Assembly: GCA_012932865.1 (NCBI GenBank)
Contig: SAXG01000083.1
Span: forward strand, 62,001-126,000
DNA: 64,000 bases
From: Amylostereum areolatum
Lineage: Eukaryota > Basidiomycota > Agaricomycetes > Russulales > Stereaceae
Direction: 5' to 3'
The notes under the pieces are model-generated. The model was not told the DNA's origin, ran no database searches, and was given only the letters and a program-made list of their open reading frames with translations. A program made the position numbers and the translations under genes. This document shows positions 53,024-64,000 of the stretch, piece by piece (within the stretch, counting starts at the first letter, position 1; each line of letters opens with the position of its first letter).

Positions 53024-54567
53024 ATGATGTCCTTCCACCTCGTCAATACTATCGCGGTCGAGCAGGATTCTTCCATTGTCGCGCTGGCGATTTCACCCGA
53101 TGAACAACTGATAGCCAGTGGCAACACCGATGGGAAAGTACGCATCTATGCAAGATCCCTCCGGCCGGCATGTGAGGACTACTCTACAGGAGATTCTGGT
53201 GCATCGGCTCTCGCCTGGAGTCAGGTCGTTCCAGCCACGCTCATCGTCGGCGACACTCTTTCACGGGTCCACGTTCTGGTCTTGGAAAATGAACAGGTAC
53301 TTCCGAATCCTCTATGGATGTCAATCTCTTTCATGCTTATCTGTCATAGGATCCCGAACGCGAGGGGCTTGCTCGCTACGGTGTAGTGCAAATCATGGAA
53401 GCTAGAGTTGGCCCCATCTGGTGCATCGATGTGTACAAGTACCTCGTTGCTATTGGAGGGAATGATGGTATCAAAATCATGGAACATAAGCCCGGGGGTG
53501 AGTCACATGTCGGGTTTTATCAATCAGAATCCATACTCACAGGGTTGTCGTAGCATTGTTGTCTTTGATTGTGCGTCTCCCCTCCGCGAAAATGTCACCT
53601 GAGGCTCCAAAAAACCTGCCCACACACCGTGCCGCTTCTATCCATATAAGCAACTCGGACGTCCTTGTCGCCACGTATAACGAAGGTTATATCATGTGAG
53701 AATAGAACGTCTTTGCTACCTTCTTCTCTGAAACTGATAGAGTCCATCCGCAAAGCGCTTGGAATGTGAAGAACGGGGAACAAGTATGGGAAGCAATGCT
53801 GGACGATGATGTCAATCGCGATGGCATGTATGTCAGGCGTTCATATTTGTGAATGGTGATAGCTAATCAAGGCCTCATAGATACTGTTCCTCGCTGTCTA
53901 GAGGCAGCTTGGCTATGATATCTTCGAAAATGTCAGGCGATGGCATCGCCTGGTTCGATTTTCCAACTCCGCCCAGAAACCCCTCAGCCAATGTCGTCTA
54001 TCGTGGTACCACTGAGGTGAATGCCACTGTCGCAACCTTTGTGAGCAACAAAATGGTCGTGGCTTTTGGGACCGGCAGCGTATACTTTCTCGATGTGGGC
54101 ACAATGCTACCTCTTACATCCGTGAAGAATCCCCCCGACGAAAGTGAGTGTTTTCTGGTCATTCTCAACATATGGCTTACAGCGACTTACAGACTGGAAG
54201 TATTTTACTGTTCTGGTGAGTACATTCCACTGCGAGGATCGTGATATCTTGGCTAAAGGTCGCCTTTAGGCCGCGATGCCAGAGTCTGCGCGACGTGCAA
54301 GTTCAAGCATCGTAGCCGTCGCATTTGAATCCATGACGAACCGTCAAAATAAGGGATACAGTGGCATCAGCCTGTACGCAATCGGTGGAGGGGAAAAGGC
54401 TCATCCTCTCGTTCTGCTCGCCTATGTACGCTCACATTCATGTTGATATTTACGTGGCTCACTTGACCCTTCAACAGGCCTGCGCTGGCTTCGCTATTAG
54501 CTTCACCCTTATAGTCCTGAGCCTGATTGTAGTCCTGAGCCTGATTGTTGTGCAAACCCGTGAGTAG
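53024..54567 (+). CDS. WD40-repeat protein with C-terminal membrane anchor (copy 3)
   Basis: Starts at MMSFHLVNT (53024 or 53027). Blades: LAISPDEQLIASGNTDGKVR, CIDVYKYLVAIGGNDGIKIM, VLVATYNEGYIM, GDGIAWFDFPTPPRNPSANV, TFVSNKMVVAFGTGSVYFLD and GYSGISLYAIGGGEKAHPLV. The last intron (GTACGC...CAACAG) joins in phase to a hydrophobic tail (FAISFTLIVLSLIVVLSLIV) ending at TAG 54565-54567. The tail contains a short duplication of LSLIVV coded by a direct DNA repeat. Same overall plan as the genes at 32865 and 37076 but diverged from them. Confidence 0.7.
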
Positions 54568-55333
54568 AAGGTTGTAACGGGGTTCAAAAGGTCGTCGAAA
54601 GCATGTCAAAATTCACTGAAATTATGTACACTGTATCTATGTACTACTATGCTGTCCGACAGGAGGAAATAATCCAAACTTACGACGCGTGGACTGAACA
54701 CCCTCTCCGCGCGGCGCGCGATGTCGACGAGGAATTTTCAGCGAACGCACTAAGCTGCTATGTGACCGTAGAATTGCACACCTCTGGTCCTGTACTTACT
54801 GAAGGATTTCGATCCGGAAGTTCGGGAATCAACGCCGTCACTCCGTGCCAGTGAGAAGCCTGTGTACGATGACCTCGCACTCGGCTCTCAAATTTCGAAG
54901 CTCAAAAGCGTCACGCACCAGTGACCAGACCGCCACGCTGTCAGTTCCAACTTCGATGTCGCGCCTTCTTTGCTTTTCAATCTACTCCTCCATATGTTGC
55001 TTGCGCTGCATCGCTGCCGGCTCCCTAGTCTCACCACTCTCAAGACGCAACACGAAAGACTGCGTACGCCGTAGGTTGATGTAGGCATGTCGGAAATCCA
55101 GTGCGCCATGTATCGCAGTTGCGTTGTTATTCTCTGCTATCCTTATCTCCTTTGTCTAATTCAGCGTAGCTTCACGACGGTGTAGCGTATCCGCTCTAGA
55201 TACCACTCAGACACCACCCATCCAAGCTTTTGCGCCAGAATCACAGCCGCACAATCCCTTCTTTCGGGCCCCCTTCAAGTCGGGAGATCCCAAACCGGAC
55301 CCTGCCTTATACGCCACTCAAGAACCCCAAGCC
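54568..55333. other. No supported gene
   Basis: Only short frames on both strands without splice continuity. Probably intergenic. Confidence 0.35.
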
Positions 55334-56535
55334 ATGGACAAAGGACATGAATTCAGTTCAAAAGGCGGTAGTCGACTACTGACCCAATCCCTCACCCATC
55401 CTCCATCCGAAATCGGTAGGTATGTCCATCGCCTACCGTTAGAATACCGACGTCTCATTGCTCCGGTTTCAGATCGACGGTATGTCTGTCCTAGTCGATA
55501 CCCTCGCCGAATGTATGGTGCCCCTCGACTCCACCGACGTCGTTTATGAGCTTGGACTCATCTCTCACCAAGAACGCCGGGAACGACGCAAAGGAGAACC
55601 ACTGGAGTGCTCGCATTGCGGTGCGTGCAAACGAATGGAGTACCTTAAGTCCTGCTCGGGATGTAAATCCATCAAAGTGCGCTATCATATCCTCTCTTCC
55701 TCTATTTTTTCTCATCTTCCTTTCAATCAGGCGAGGTACTGTGACAAATTTTGCCAGAAAGCCCATTGGTGAAGGGTTTCTTCCGGGAGATATGCATAGC
55801 GCTGATCTCAGTGTATAGGCGGTTGCACAAGTCTACCTGTATATCGATCCGCACTGCCAGCCCTGAAGCCCGGATGACTATCGACCTCGTTGAACGCGCC
55901 CTCGTCTTTCCTCTGATCCTCCTTGGCCTGGAGAACATCATCATCAGCAAACTTGGGTTGGTTTCTGACCCCTCTGCTGGCTGTACCAACTGTCTCAAGG
56001 TCGTCTGCGGATTGGCTTCCACCCGGTGGGAGAAGAACATCGAACATCATCTCCTTGGTGCAGATACCGTTTCGGGGGAGGACTGCTGCCTAGCTTTTCT
56101 CTCTTTCTCCCGTGTCCGCCGGGATCAACTTCCAGGGATGTCTCGTATTGAGCCCTTTGCAAGCCGAGGCGAAACTCTCGTGACGGTATGGTTTGCCGTC
56201 GAAGAGACTGGCCGCGAACGATCCCCGGAGCAGTCTCTCCTCGACCTCTCGTTCGCCGCCACCTGGGCCATCTCTTCTAAGTCGATGACTGAGGCCGCGA
56301 AGAGACCTCCGGTCTCCCGCGATAGTCCAACGGCTTGGATCACTCATCGCATGTATGTAGGCTTTTGTATATTCGCTCAGCATGTGCTGATTAAGCTGGT
56401 TTAGTGTAATGAATCAATTCATCCAAGCTGACGTGGACAACGACCTCCGCCTACGTGTGGTGAGCAAAATACGAGCGTATAAACATGCCATATTGCACTA
56501 ACGCTTGTCACCAGAAACGCCCAGTCAGTACATGA
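55334..56535 (+). CDS. MYND zinc-finger protein
   Basis: The core exon (from about 55482) reads LVDTLAECMVPLDSTDVVYE and then the zinc finger CSHCGACKRMEYLKSCSGC. A 54-nt intron follows, then ARYCDKFCQKAHW, the complete MYND pattern ending C-x3-C-Q-x2-H-W. A GTGAAG...GTATAG intron joins in phase to RLHKSTCISIRTASPEARMT, then a long C-terminal part (IDLVERALVFPLILLGLENI, LGADTVSGEDCCLAFLSFSR). Two further introns lead to a stop at 56533-56535. MYND fingers bind Pro-rich partners. The first exon (MDKGHEFSSK at 55334) does not join in phase with certainty, so the start is tentative. Confidence 0.7.
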
Positions 56536-58057
56536 TCGGTATTTACACATGTATTGTCAGAATTATCCATGAACTTGTGTGCCGTGTTGCTCTACGTTGA
56601 TTTCACTTCCCCTTCTCTTGCGAGGTAGAAAGTAAGACATGTCGGTGTCGTTACATAGATGAGCGGCGCTTATCATTTCATAGTAGCATTAATGAGGACT
56701 TTTCAAACTCCGATGGTCAGGCAGCCCCGTCACAACACCAGGGCCAAATGCCTTCGAACCTCATCGGAACCGTTCATTCTCCTACCAGTCGGCGATATCG
56801 TCCACATTTTCCCTCAAGCCTTGCAGTTTTCACCCGTGGGGCTCAATCGAATCACTGGACCTGCACGACCCGCGCACCATGCACGAGTGTGACCTCGCAA
56901 TCGTCTACCCATGACCCCCCAAAGCAGGTCCGTTGTCGGATAGCACCCGTGCTATACAAGCTGAACCTTTCTTTCTAGCCGTACTCATGATCTCCAATGG
57001 TATCTGACCGTGTTCTCGTGACGTTCTCGCGACGTGAACAACCCGAAAAATCTCCCCGGCGCCAACCAACGACCCCCGTCTTCCGTCCGTTTTCCTCTGC
57101 CGCGTTTACCCGCCCAAGCCCGGACAACATCCGCAGGCCTCAAACATTCGCCACCCTGCAGTCGTTGTCAGCCTCTTGACATCGGGCACGGGGTACCTAA
57201 AATGTACGCACAAGCCTTAAAGTTCGCCGACACGGACCAAGGTGCCCTCTCTTTCCAAGATTATCCGTGCCCGGCGCGTCGTCTCCAGTACACGGCGATC
57301 TCGATCTCTACCTGGTCGTAATCCTCTATCGCTCGTCCTCCAACGGCGAGGGCAATCACGCGTCATGTTTGCTACGTTGGTCACGTCCGATATCCACCTC
57401 TCTTTCTTCTTCGCATACGAGTCTGAAAATAATACCCGCCGCTTACTTGTGATGCGGTTTCAAGACTCGGGTGTTCCGATATGTCGCTTTGCAATGGGTG
57501 CATGGGGGGTTCAATCCCCCCCAGGAGCGAATGCTGTTTGTGACGCACGATACACGAGGGAAAGGTTGGGGTACGTTTTTGCCTTTCTCTTTGATCAGCT
57601 GGATACTTACTCGGCCGTCCAGGTTCGGGAGGTAACAACATAGAAACTAAGACGGACAAGACGGGTGGCGGAGGAGTAGCGCAAGGCGGAAGGCTGATTC
57701 TGAGGCCACTGAGGCGGAAAGCACCGCTCAGGAAGAGGCTCGTCGCGTGTGGGAGGAGCCAGCCTGCGGTGCTTAGGAGGACTATCGCCAGTGGGAGTAT
57801 CGTCGCCAACAGGGGGAGTACGCCCGCAACACTGCCACCTCCCGGTCTCGGCGACGAGATCTCTGACCCTGCCCGATGGTAACTTCTCTCTTTGCGGCGA
57901 GTCCTCATCGTGCTGAAGCTTGAGACCGTGCTGACATCCGTCTGTGGTCCGCTCGTCGCGATACCGGTTGGGTAGAGTCAAACGGGCACTTCGTGAACCT
58001 TCAAATTTGACGACAATGGGGACGCTGTGGTTGGGACGTGAGCACCGGCGTACTTAC
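56536..58057 (+). other. Unresolved region; possible plus-strand gene near 57370-57890
   Basis: One join is good: VALQWVHGGFNPPQERMLFV continues, across a GTACGT...GTCCAG intron (about 57570-57622), into SGGNNIETKTDKTGGGG and a basic/Pro-rich tail with a stop near 57883. Upstream exons are unclear. A perfect GGGGGG-TTCAAT-CCCCCC hairpin lies at about 57506-57523 inside this frame. Confidence 0.3.
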
Positions 58058-58181
58058 TGTACGTACTTCCTTGCACAATACCAGACCTTTTCTCGCCCAT
58101 TTCAAGCTGGAGTCGTTCGTTTGACGATAGTCATAGCACCGGAGACAAATACATATTGATCTACACCAACTAACAAAACTT

Positions 58182-60169
58182 TCAATCGTCGATGAGCTCC
58201 GTCTCAGTCGCCTCAACCACATCATCGTGCTCTTTCTTCCAGACCGTCCCGTCTGCCACGCGAATCCAGCGCTGCAAAAAACCGAGCCCTCCTTGCGTAC
58301 TCGACCAAACCTCGAGACGGTTCAAAACTTGCACGTCCTGCACCCAGCTTTTGATGATGAGATCATCGGATTCGCCCAGGGACGATAGCGAGGTTGATAT
58401 TTTCAAGACGAGGCAACGCAGACGGTCGAGTGCTGTGAGACCCGATACCCAACCATGGAGTCTCCAGGTGGGAGGATAGAAAAGTCCCTCGGTGTCCTTG
58501 AGTCAGAAATCAGCATGCTGCCGAGCACACTCCTGATACGAACTCACCTTTTTGCAGAAGGGGGTTTCCACCAATTTGAGGTGGATGAGTTGAGGTGCCG
58601 CCGCGGCGATGCGAGCCATGACCCAGACGTCCGAGGGTTTGAAGTTGATGTGAAGGATGGTCAGTGTCGACAATGTCGGAATGGGTGTGAAATTGAGCAA
58701 CAAGGAGAGGTCAAATTCTGCGTCGCGTCGATCGTGAACAATGGCGGTCAAGTTCCTGATGCGGGTGACCGGCGAGATGGCCGTAATACATTTGGGAGGG
58801 CAGGACAGCTCAGAGAGAGAGGTGAGCGATACGCCTGCCAGAGGGCATGTCGCCGACCCGCCGCATGGACCTATGGTCAACGCCTCCAGCTTGTTGTGCA
58901 TCTGTAGGAACGGAAAGAGTGTTGCGTGGGGTAAAGTGGTGGAAAATGCGACCAAACGAGAGAACGGATTGGGAAGAGCCAAGAAAGAATGCGACTTGGT
59001 CGGGAGATCCAGGACCAGCTCCTCGACGGACGGTGTACGTTCGAGAATAGCACGGATGGACGCCAGTGTGCAGGACGGGGTTTGAATGATCAGGGTTTCG
59101 ACTGCCGTGGCGAGGGCCTCGTTGTACCCGCTGTGCAAAACAAAATTGTCGATCTGCCGAGACGACGACAGCGTGACGATGCTCTAAGCAAGAGAGTCAG
59201 GAAGAGGCGTTGCCTGTAAACACGGAGCTCACGTACCTTGACCAAGATACGACCAGCCTCCTGCGGTCGTCGGTCAGTTTATCGTCCGTTAACAAGTCAA
59301 ACCACGCACCTCTATCGCCTGGGCCTTGACGGCGCTACGCGTCTTCATGCTCAGCGAGCCCTGTAAGTCAGTATCAGCATGCCGTGACAAAGGACGAAGT
59401 TTAAACACGAACACATGGGCCCGAAGACGACGTCGCTCGGGGCTTGTTGCATGTATTCGACTTCACGGGATTGGCCTCCCGGAAGGTCTTGCGGTTGGAC
59501 TACGAGGGTCGTAAGCTCTCGCGCTCCAGGGAAGTAACATTCCACCTACAGTCTTAGGGGTCTTGCGAAAGCCGGCGCCGCTGATGGACCGTGCAACGGA
59601 TGGCGACCGACGCGCCTTTGTGGTGTTCTGGACAGCTGTTAGCGTCATTTGACGGTGCCAGAGCTCTCTGCGCGCACCTTGGTCGAACTTTTCTTCGCTT
59701 TGAAAGTTTGGGTAAGCATAGCAGGACACGTTGTTTATGCGCAAGATCCGCAAAGGAAGGTGGTTGGGGGAGAAGAGAGAAGGACGTACATCTTTTTATC
59801 CACAAGTCCCTTGAGCCGTGCAACAAAGGACGGCGACTACCGAGTGGCGGGTAGATGACGCGTTGACCCTCGAGGCAGCAGAGGTTGATTATGTTATCGA
59901 CGGGGACCGTGGCCTGCGTAAGATCACAGTTGAGGTGAGATATCACAGTTATATTAGATGAAAGGGACGCTTACGGGGCAGATTACACGAAGAACACGAG
60001 GAGCAGAGGGCACTCGGTCGAGACGACGTTTGACTTTGTGTGCAGTTGAGGACCATGACGCTGCGTCGATACAAACCACAGTCAGTCCGGGCGCGGAAGG
60101 GCTCTGATAATGTCGAGAGAGGAGGTTACTAGTGGGGGTATGGGATTGCGTGCGATGCGACAACGGCAT
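58182..60169 (-). CDS. F-box/LRR-like protein, intact copy (right arm)
   Basis: Same exon plan as the left copy: MPLSHRTQSHTPTSN, a second exon starting ATVPVDNIINLCCLEG, a 24-nt micro-exon EAGRILVK, and the large leucine-rich exon (58548-59183). The C-terminal exon reads RLHGWVSGLTALDRLRCLVL, then DDLIIKSWVQDVQVLNRLEV and ends EATETELIDD at 58182. TGG at 58344-58346 is a stop in the left copy. Leucine-rich repeats suggest substrate recognition as in F-box proteins, but no N-terminal F-box is evident. The first exons are tentative and could belong to a second gene. Confidence 0.55.
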
Positions 60170-60618
60170 GGACTGTGGATAGGACGACTCAGACACGCGT
60201 GCAATGCGGCGCGTCGAGGCTATGTCACGTGACACTGCGGTGAAGGTCACGGCTGCGTTCAAGCGGTTGGTACTTCCGAATCTCCGATCGGATGGTCACT
60301 GGCACTTTTCCACTCCCACTTCAATTCGACTCGTAATATCCGCTCTACTCACAGTCGACCGGATTCTCTCTCCAGCGTTGTTTCCGAGTGGACCTTTCAC
60401 CTTTCTGAATGGACGCCATACTCGTGCTCAGAGCTTTGGCAAACGCCTTTCATCTGCGCGCTCTTTGACATGTGGACAATGCCGCTTCGACTCATTCGGT
60501 TGTGCTGTAAGTCAGTAGTTCCCGACACGGGTTTCTCCTTCACTTATATTTAAAGGGCCAGCGTCACGACCATATAGATCATCAACCTGATTCCACCAAC
60601 CTCATCCACATCCCTCAA

Positions 60619-62173
60619 ATGCCACGCGACCGTTCGCCGCCCTTGGACGCCTCCAAACCATCTCGCTTCATCCCGTTCTACAAACACCTTTTCCCGGCCT
60701 GCAGCCCTTCCCCGCCACGGGTCCATACCGGGACTTGCGTCGTACCGGGCTGTACGTGCTCTACTATATCACATGTAAGCAACCCGTACCCTTCCATACA
60801 TCTAGATGCTCCCCCTTTCTTACCGTCATCCTGCAGCATAATTTGACACGCTCTCCTTCTCTAATGTCACCCCAGGCGCCGATATCCGGCTTGCGCATAC
60901 TCGCTCGGCAACGTATATCATCATCCCTCGGCCAAGGACACGATGGACTCTCGAAGTGTGTTTTCTCGCCGTATCACTGTCTTCTCAGGTTGACGAACTC
61001 TTGCTCAATCATAGAAACACCACGACCCGATTGTCTTCGACCTCCACGCGCCTTCTCCTCCCTCTTGCAACGCCCCACGAGGATGACTGCCGACAAGGAC
61101 CACAAGCACCCACTTCGCCTTCAGAGCGCGTCGATTCATCGTGGACGGCTTTGTCCTCGTCGGATGGCTCCGCGATCAAAACATCTTGCAGTCCACGGTC
61201 TCCCCCATCGCATTTGGATTTGATGTCTCCTACTTCCTCTCATTCTCCTTCTTCCCGTTCCGGACTCAAATGCCGTCTCAAGTTCACCGTCGTATCTCAG
61301 GAGCAAGTGTCCCCTGTAAGCAAACGCCTCAGGCGAGGTTCCGTCCCGGTCGTGCCAAACTACACAACCACCTCCTACGCTCCTTCCTCCTCTCCCAACG
61401 AACGCGCATCAGCCTTCACCCTACCAGAAATCTCCCCCCTTTCGTCCCCTCCTTCGTCCCCTCCATCTACCTCCAGCAGGCTCACCAATGCGCTTGATTC
61501 CGCATCTACTCCCTCCAAAGCCACTCTCCTTGAAGCCGCTCCCCCTGAAGCCGCTCCCCTTGAAGCCGCTCCCCTTGAAGCCGCTCCCCTTGAAGCCGCT
61601 CCCCTTGAAGCCGCTCCCCTTGAAGCTACTCCAGCGCAGCCCGCTCCCGTCCAGCCCGCTCCCGCTCCCGCCCAACCCGCTCCCGCCCAGCCCGCTCCCG
61701 CCCAGCCCGCTCCCGCCGAGCCCGCCTCTATTGAAGCCACTCCCCTTGAAGCCGCTCCCGCCGAGGCCACAACCGTCACGCTCACTTTCGATGTCCCCGA
61801 TCGTGTTGCAGACTTGTCTCTTGGGTCAAATGATGAAGAACCTTCGCTGAACATCCGCAAGTTTCCCGGGAAAATCAAGAACCTGAAAGAGAGCTTTACC
61901 TGGTTCGAGGCAACCGGCATCGACCCGCTCACTTCTGCCCCTTCCTTCTCGGCTCGTGTGGGCGATGTATTCCTGTACAAGCACAGGAGAGACTCTCGAC
62001 CGCAAACCTGGGTTCGAGCCGCCGCCGGTGGCTGGTCGCCTATCGAGGCCGGAGGACCTCACCCGCGTTTTACACAGTATCGATTCCACCTCCTGTCCAA
62101 CGGCGTGCCGAGTTGGGTCACGAAGAAGATGATCGCGACGTACAGGTCCAGAGACAAGCATGCCACGGCTTGA
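60619..62173 (+). CDS. 476-aa protein with LEAAP/QPAPA repeats (right arm)
   Basis: Exons 60619-60751 and 60876-62173, joined in phase across a 124-nt intron. The sequence appears the same as the left copy except for intron substitutions near 60769 and 60843; the minisatellite has the same unit count. Equal repeat number in both arms argues for a very recent duplication or ongoing gene conversion. The function is unknown. Confidence 0.55.
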
Positions 62174-62358
62174 GGCCAGCAAACGAGGTACGTGTGCTGT
62201 CTATCCTTCTACGTGCCCCAAGTTGACAGTGTGCTACAGAGAATCTGTTCCAGTGCGCTGTTTCGGGTGTATGAGATCATGTATTTACCAGGCCGTAGAC
62301 GATATCGACAATGTCATTTGAATAATTCTGACTACTGTATCTGTGGGCGAGTGCAAGC

Positions 62359-63225
62359 ATGCAGCTTCGGAAATTTCGAGATGGGTGTCACCGGCGTGTG
62401 ATGGAAAGTAAGCACGCGATTTGGCCTCCTCTTTTCTCTCACTCGCACCTTTCAAACCACGAGGGTACCGGTGCGTCTGAAGATCTGACTCCCAAGGCCA
62501 AGACTGCCATTGACCCATCTGTTGCACACCTTGTAAATGGCGTTTCCGCCCGCTCTATCATCTCTCAACCCACAGCTACCGTACCCTAACCGTGTTGCAT
62601 GACCAACGCAGAACGCGCTGTGATCCACGCCATTGGCATTCGCCTTGCCTAGGAACCAGACTTGGGTTTTACCTGATATTACCGTGTTCTGGACAGTACG
62701 TGCCCTTACGTGCCTTGTCTTGCCAAACTGTGTGCTTTGCTGACTATCCCAATCCGCATCTGTGCACATCTCGTCTCTGACCACAACGAACCTACGACTC
62801 CATCCCATCGGCGAGGGACAACCGGAACGGGAGAGAAAATGAAAACGCAAACGAGGTGTGTCCGTTCTCTTGTTCATCGTCCCCACCCATTTGTCCTTGG
62901 ACTCCCTCACCGATACGATCGCTGACACCGCGCTTCGTCCAGGTATCCGCCCTACAACCACCGACCGGCTTCGGCATGCGCTCCGGCTCACGTTTCTATA
63001 CGAGTGCGAGTCCGTCACCGAGTGGTTTGGGCAGAACTCATCTGGGAACGCCATTGTCGTCATCGGAAGGCTATGGAACTACCTGATGCGTGTGTTCACA
63101 AACATTCTAATGCGACGTCGACTTATACTATCAACTTGGAACCTTCAGCACACTTTCACGGTCTCTCAGAACGTTACACAAGGTCAGATGTGCGACAAGC
63201 TCTCAAGATCGCAGTAGTGTACTGA
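62359..63225 (+). CDS. Unknown multi-exon gene (right arm)
   Basis: Counterpart of 11014-11880. The last two exons (GIRPTTTDRLRHALRL...LWNYLM and HFHGLSERYTRSDVRQALKI...VVY) join across a GTGTGT...TTCAG intron and end at TGA 63223-63225. The 5' part contains a possible N-terminal exon (SEDLTPKAKTAIDPSVAHL). Confidence 0.4.
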
Positions 63226-63330
63226 TTTCGACCAAGCTAGACCCGTCCTATCTACCCCTTCACGTACACAGTTGCCTCCCCACCACGAGTCTTCGTAATC
63301 ACATTCTTTTCGCTCATTGCGCCGCGAGCT

Positions 63331-63624
63331 GTGCGACAGAACCGACGGTGCGTCCTCTGTCTTTCATCATTTCCTCATATTTACGCCGCACGCAGGCGAA
63401 TTGCTGAACAAAAGCCGCCTCAGGAATCCTCTCTTGGAGACCCCCTCCCCTGCGGATGCAGTGCGGGCGCGTTCACTACGAATACCACGCCATCGTCGCT
63501 GAACATGACAGCTCTCCACTCCGTCAATCCGTTGCCGACGCCCAAAAAGCTGACCCCTTCTTCTAGTTGTATCGTGCTGTGCGCTTCGTCGCCTTATATA
63601 CAGTCTTGTGTGCTGGTGATCTGA
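63331..63624 (+). CDS. Possible small exon of unknown gene (right arm)
   Basis: Counterpart of 10615-10908 with one amino-acid difference (Cys where the left has Arg). Same uncertainty. Confidence 0.25.
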   Translation: MRQNRRCVLCLSSFPHIYAARRRIAEQKPPQESSLGDPLPCGCSAGAFTTNTTPSSLNMTALHSVNPLPTPKKLTPSSSCIVLCASSPYIQSCVLVI

Positions 63625-63844
63625 AGGGGATATCCTCACATGCTTACGCTTTCCCGGGTTCAACAGCGGCGGGTTTCCATTCCTCCATTGGATCGTTCGT
63701 CACCGCGGTGTCTGCATGGGAATAGCCTTTCTGTGACGAGAGGAGCACATTTAACATGTACCACTGAACAATTCTATTCTATTGCATTGCGTATCCCTAC
63801 CACCTGCCACACTACGCAAGTACTCGATATACAGCCTCTCTGAG

Positions 63845-64000
63845 GGGCGCTGTGTGCAGCGACTCGGCATGGTCTGGTTTGCTTCGTATTGCGGCATTCC
63901 GATCCTGCTCCCGTTCCTCCCGTTCCTTCTCCCTCTCCCTTTCCCGCCATCTTCCAACTAGCCATCCCCTCTCCCCCAATATCCGTAGCGCTTCTTTCTA
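63845..64000. other. Unique sequence beyond the duplication
   Basis: CT-rich sequence (runs of CCTCCC and CTCCCTC) with no coding support, perhaps a promoter region. Confidence 0.35.

Larger units (their letters stand above)
58058..63844 (-). repeat. Right arm of large inverted duplication
   Basis: 5787 bp, the reverse complement of 10395-16040 joined to 25784-25924 with no gypsy element and no target duplication. Identity stops at 63844 inside what is the last exon of the 9679-10442 gene on the other side. Confidence 0.95.

Noticed and set aside
57437..57523. Possible tRNA gene around the B-box-like GGGTTCAATCCC
   Set aside because: No A box at the right distance and no acceptor-stem pairing; it is a hairpin inside a coding frame.
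10395..63844. A Starship-like giant transposon with the duplication as terminal repeats
   Set aside because: No tyrosine recombinase captain gene seen, and the outer junction cuts an exon without target duplication; an inverted segmental duplication fits better.

Overview
The window looks like genomic DNA of a basidiomycete fungus, probably a mushroom-forming Agaricomycete. Genes are cut by many GT-AG introns of about 45-60 nt with CTAAC/CTGAC-like branch sites. The recognisable gene types (Tnp2 CACTA transposase, DUF6697, MYND, BTB, WD40 and F-box-like proteins, copia and gypsy elements) are typical of that group. There are no operons, CRISPR arrays or bacterial features.

Layout. 1-8.9 kb: an unrecognised minus-strand gene with tandemly duplicated exon-intron units, split by a complete young Ty1/copia element (1516-7454, identical 451-bp LTRs, TSD TTTGT). 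A 503-bp miniature LTR element (TRIM, 8167-8669, identical 209-bp LTRs, TSD TCGCT) follows, and each of its LTRs carries a tRNA-like sequence with A and B boxes. 9.7-10.4 kb: a five-exon coiled-coil/membrane gene. 10395-16040 plus 25784-25924: left arm of a nearly identical inverted duplication of about 5.8 kb; the right arm is 58058-63844. Each arm carries an F-box/LRR-like gene, a 476-aa Ala/Pro-repeat protein and at least one other unknown gene. 16041-25778: a 9.7-kb Ty3/gypsy element (minus strand) inserted in the left arm after the duplication. It has a textbook -1 frameshift signal, a Tf1-like self-priming arrangement and a roughly 2.9-kb accessory region 3' of pol.

The 32-kb segment between the arms holds a Tnp2 transposase gene (28147-32314), three WD40 genes with a C-terminal membrane anchor (32865-34452, 37076-38669, 53024-54567), a Ulp1-type SUMO protease (35001-36871), a BTB protein (40100-41359), a small two-helix membrane protein (43061-43453), a coiled-coil/SIM/DUF6697 gene with an in-frame stop (44013-46821), a CENP-C/Mif2 homologue (48573-49948), a solo gypsy LTR (52126-52663) and a MYND zinc-finger gene (55334-56535).

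Host genes here do not form an obvious pathway. The strongest candidates for undescribed biology are the tRNA-bearing TRIM, the gypsy 3' module with a second zinc-knuckle protein, and the large inverted duplication that could flip a segment containing a centromere protein gene. Exon models were read by eye from splice signals and frame continuity; no homology search was possible.
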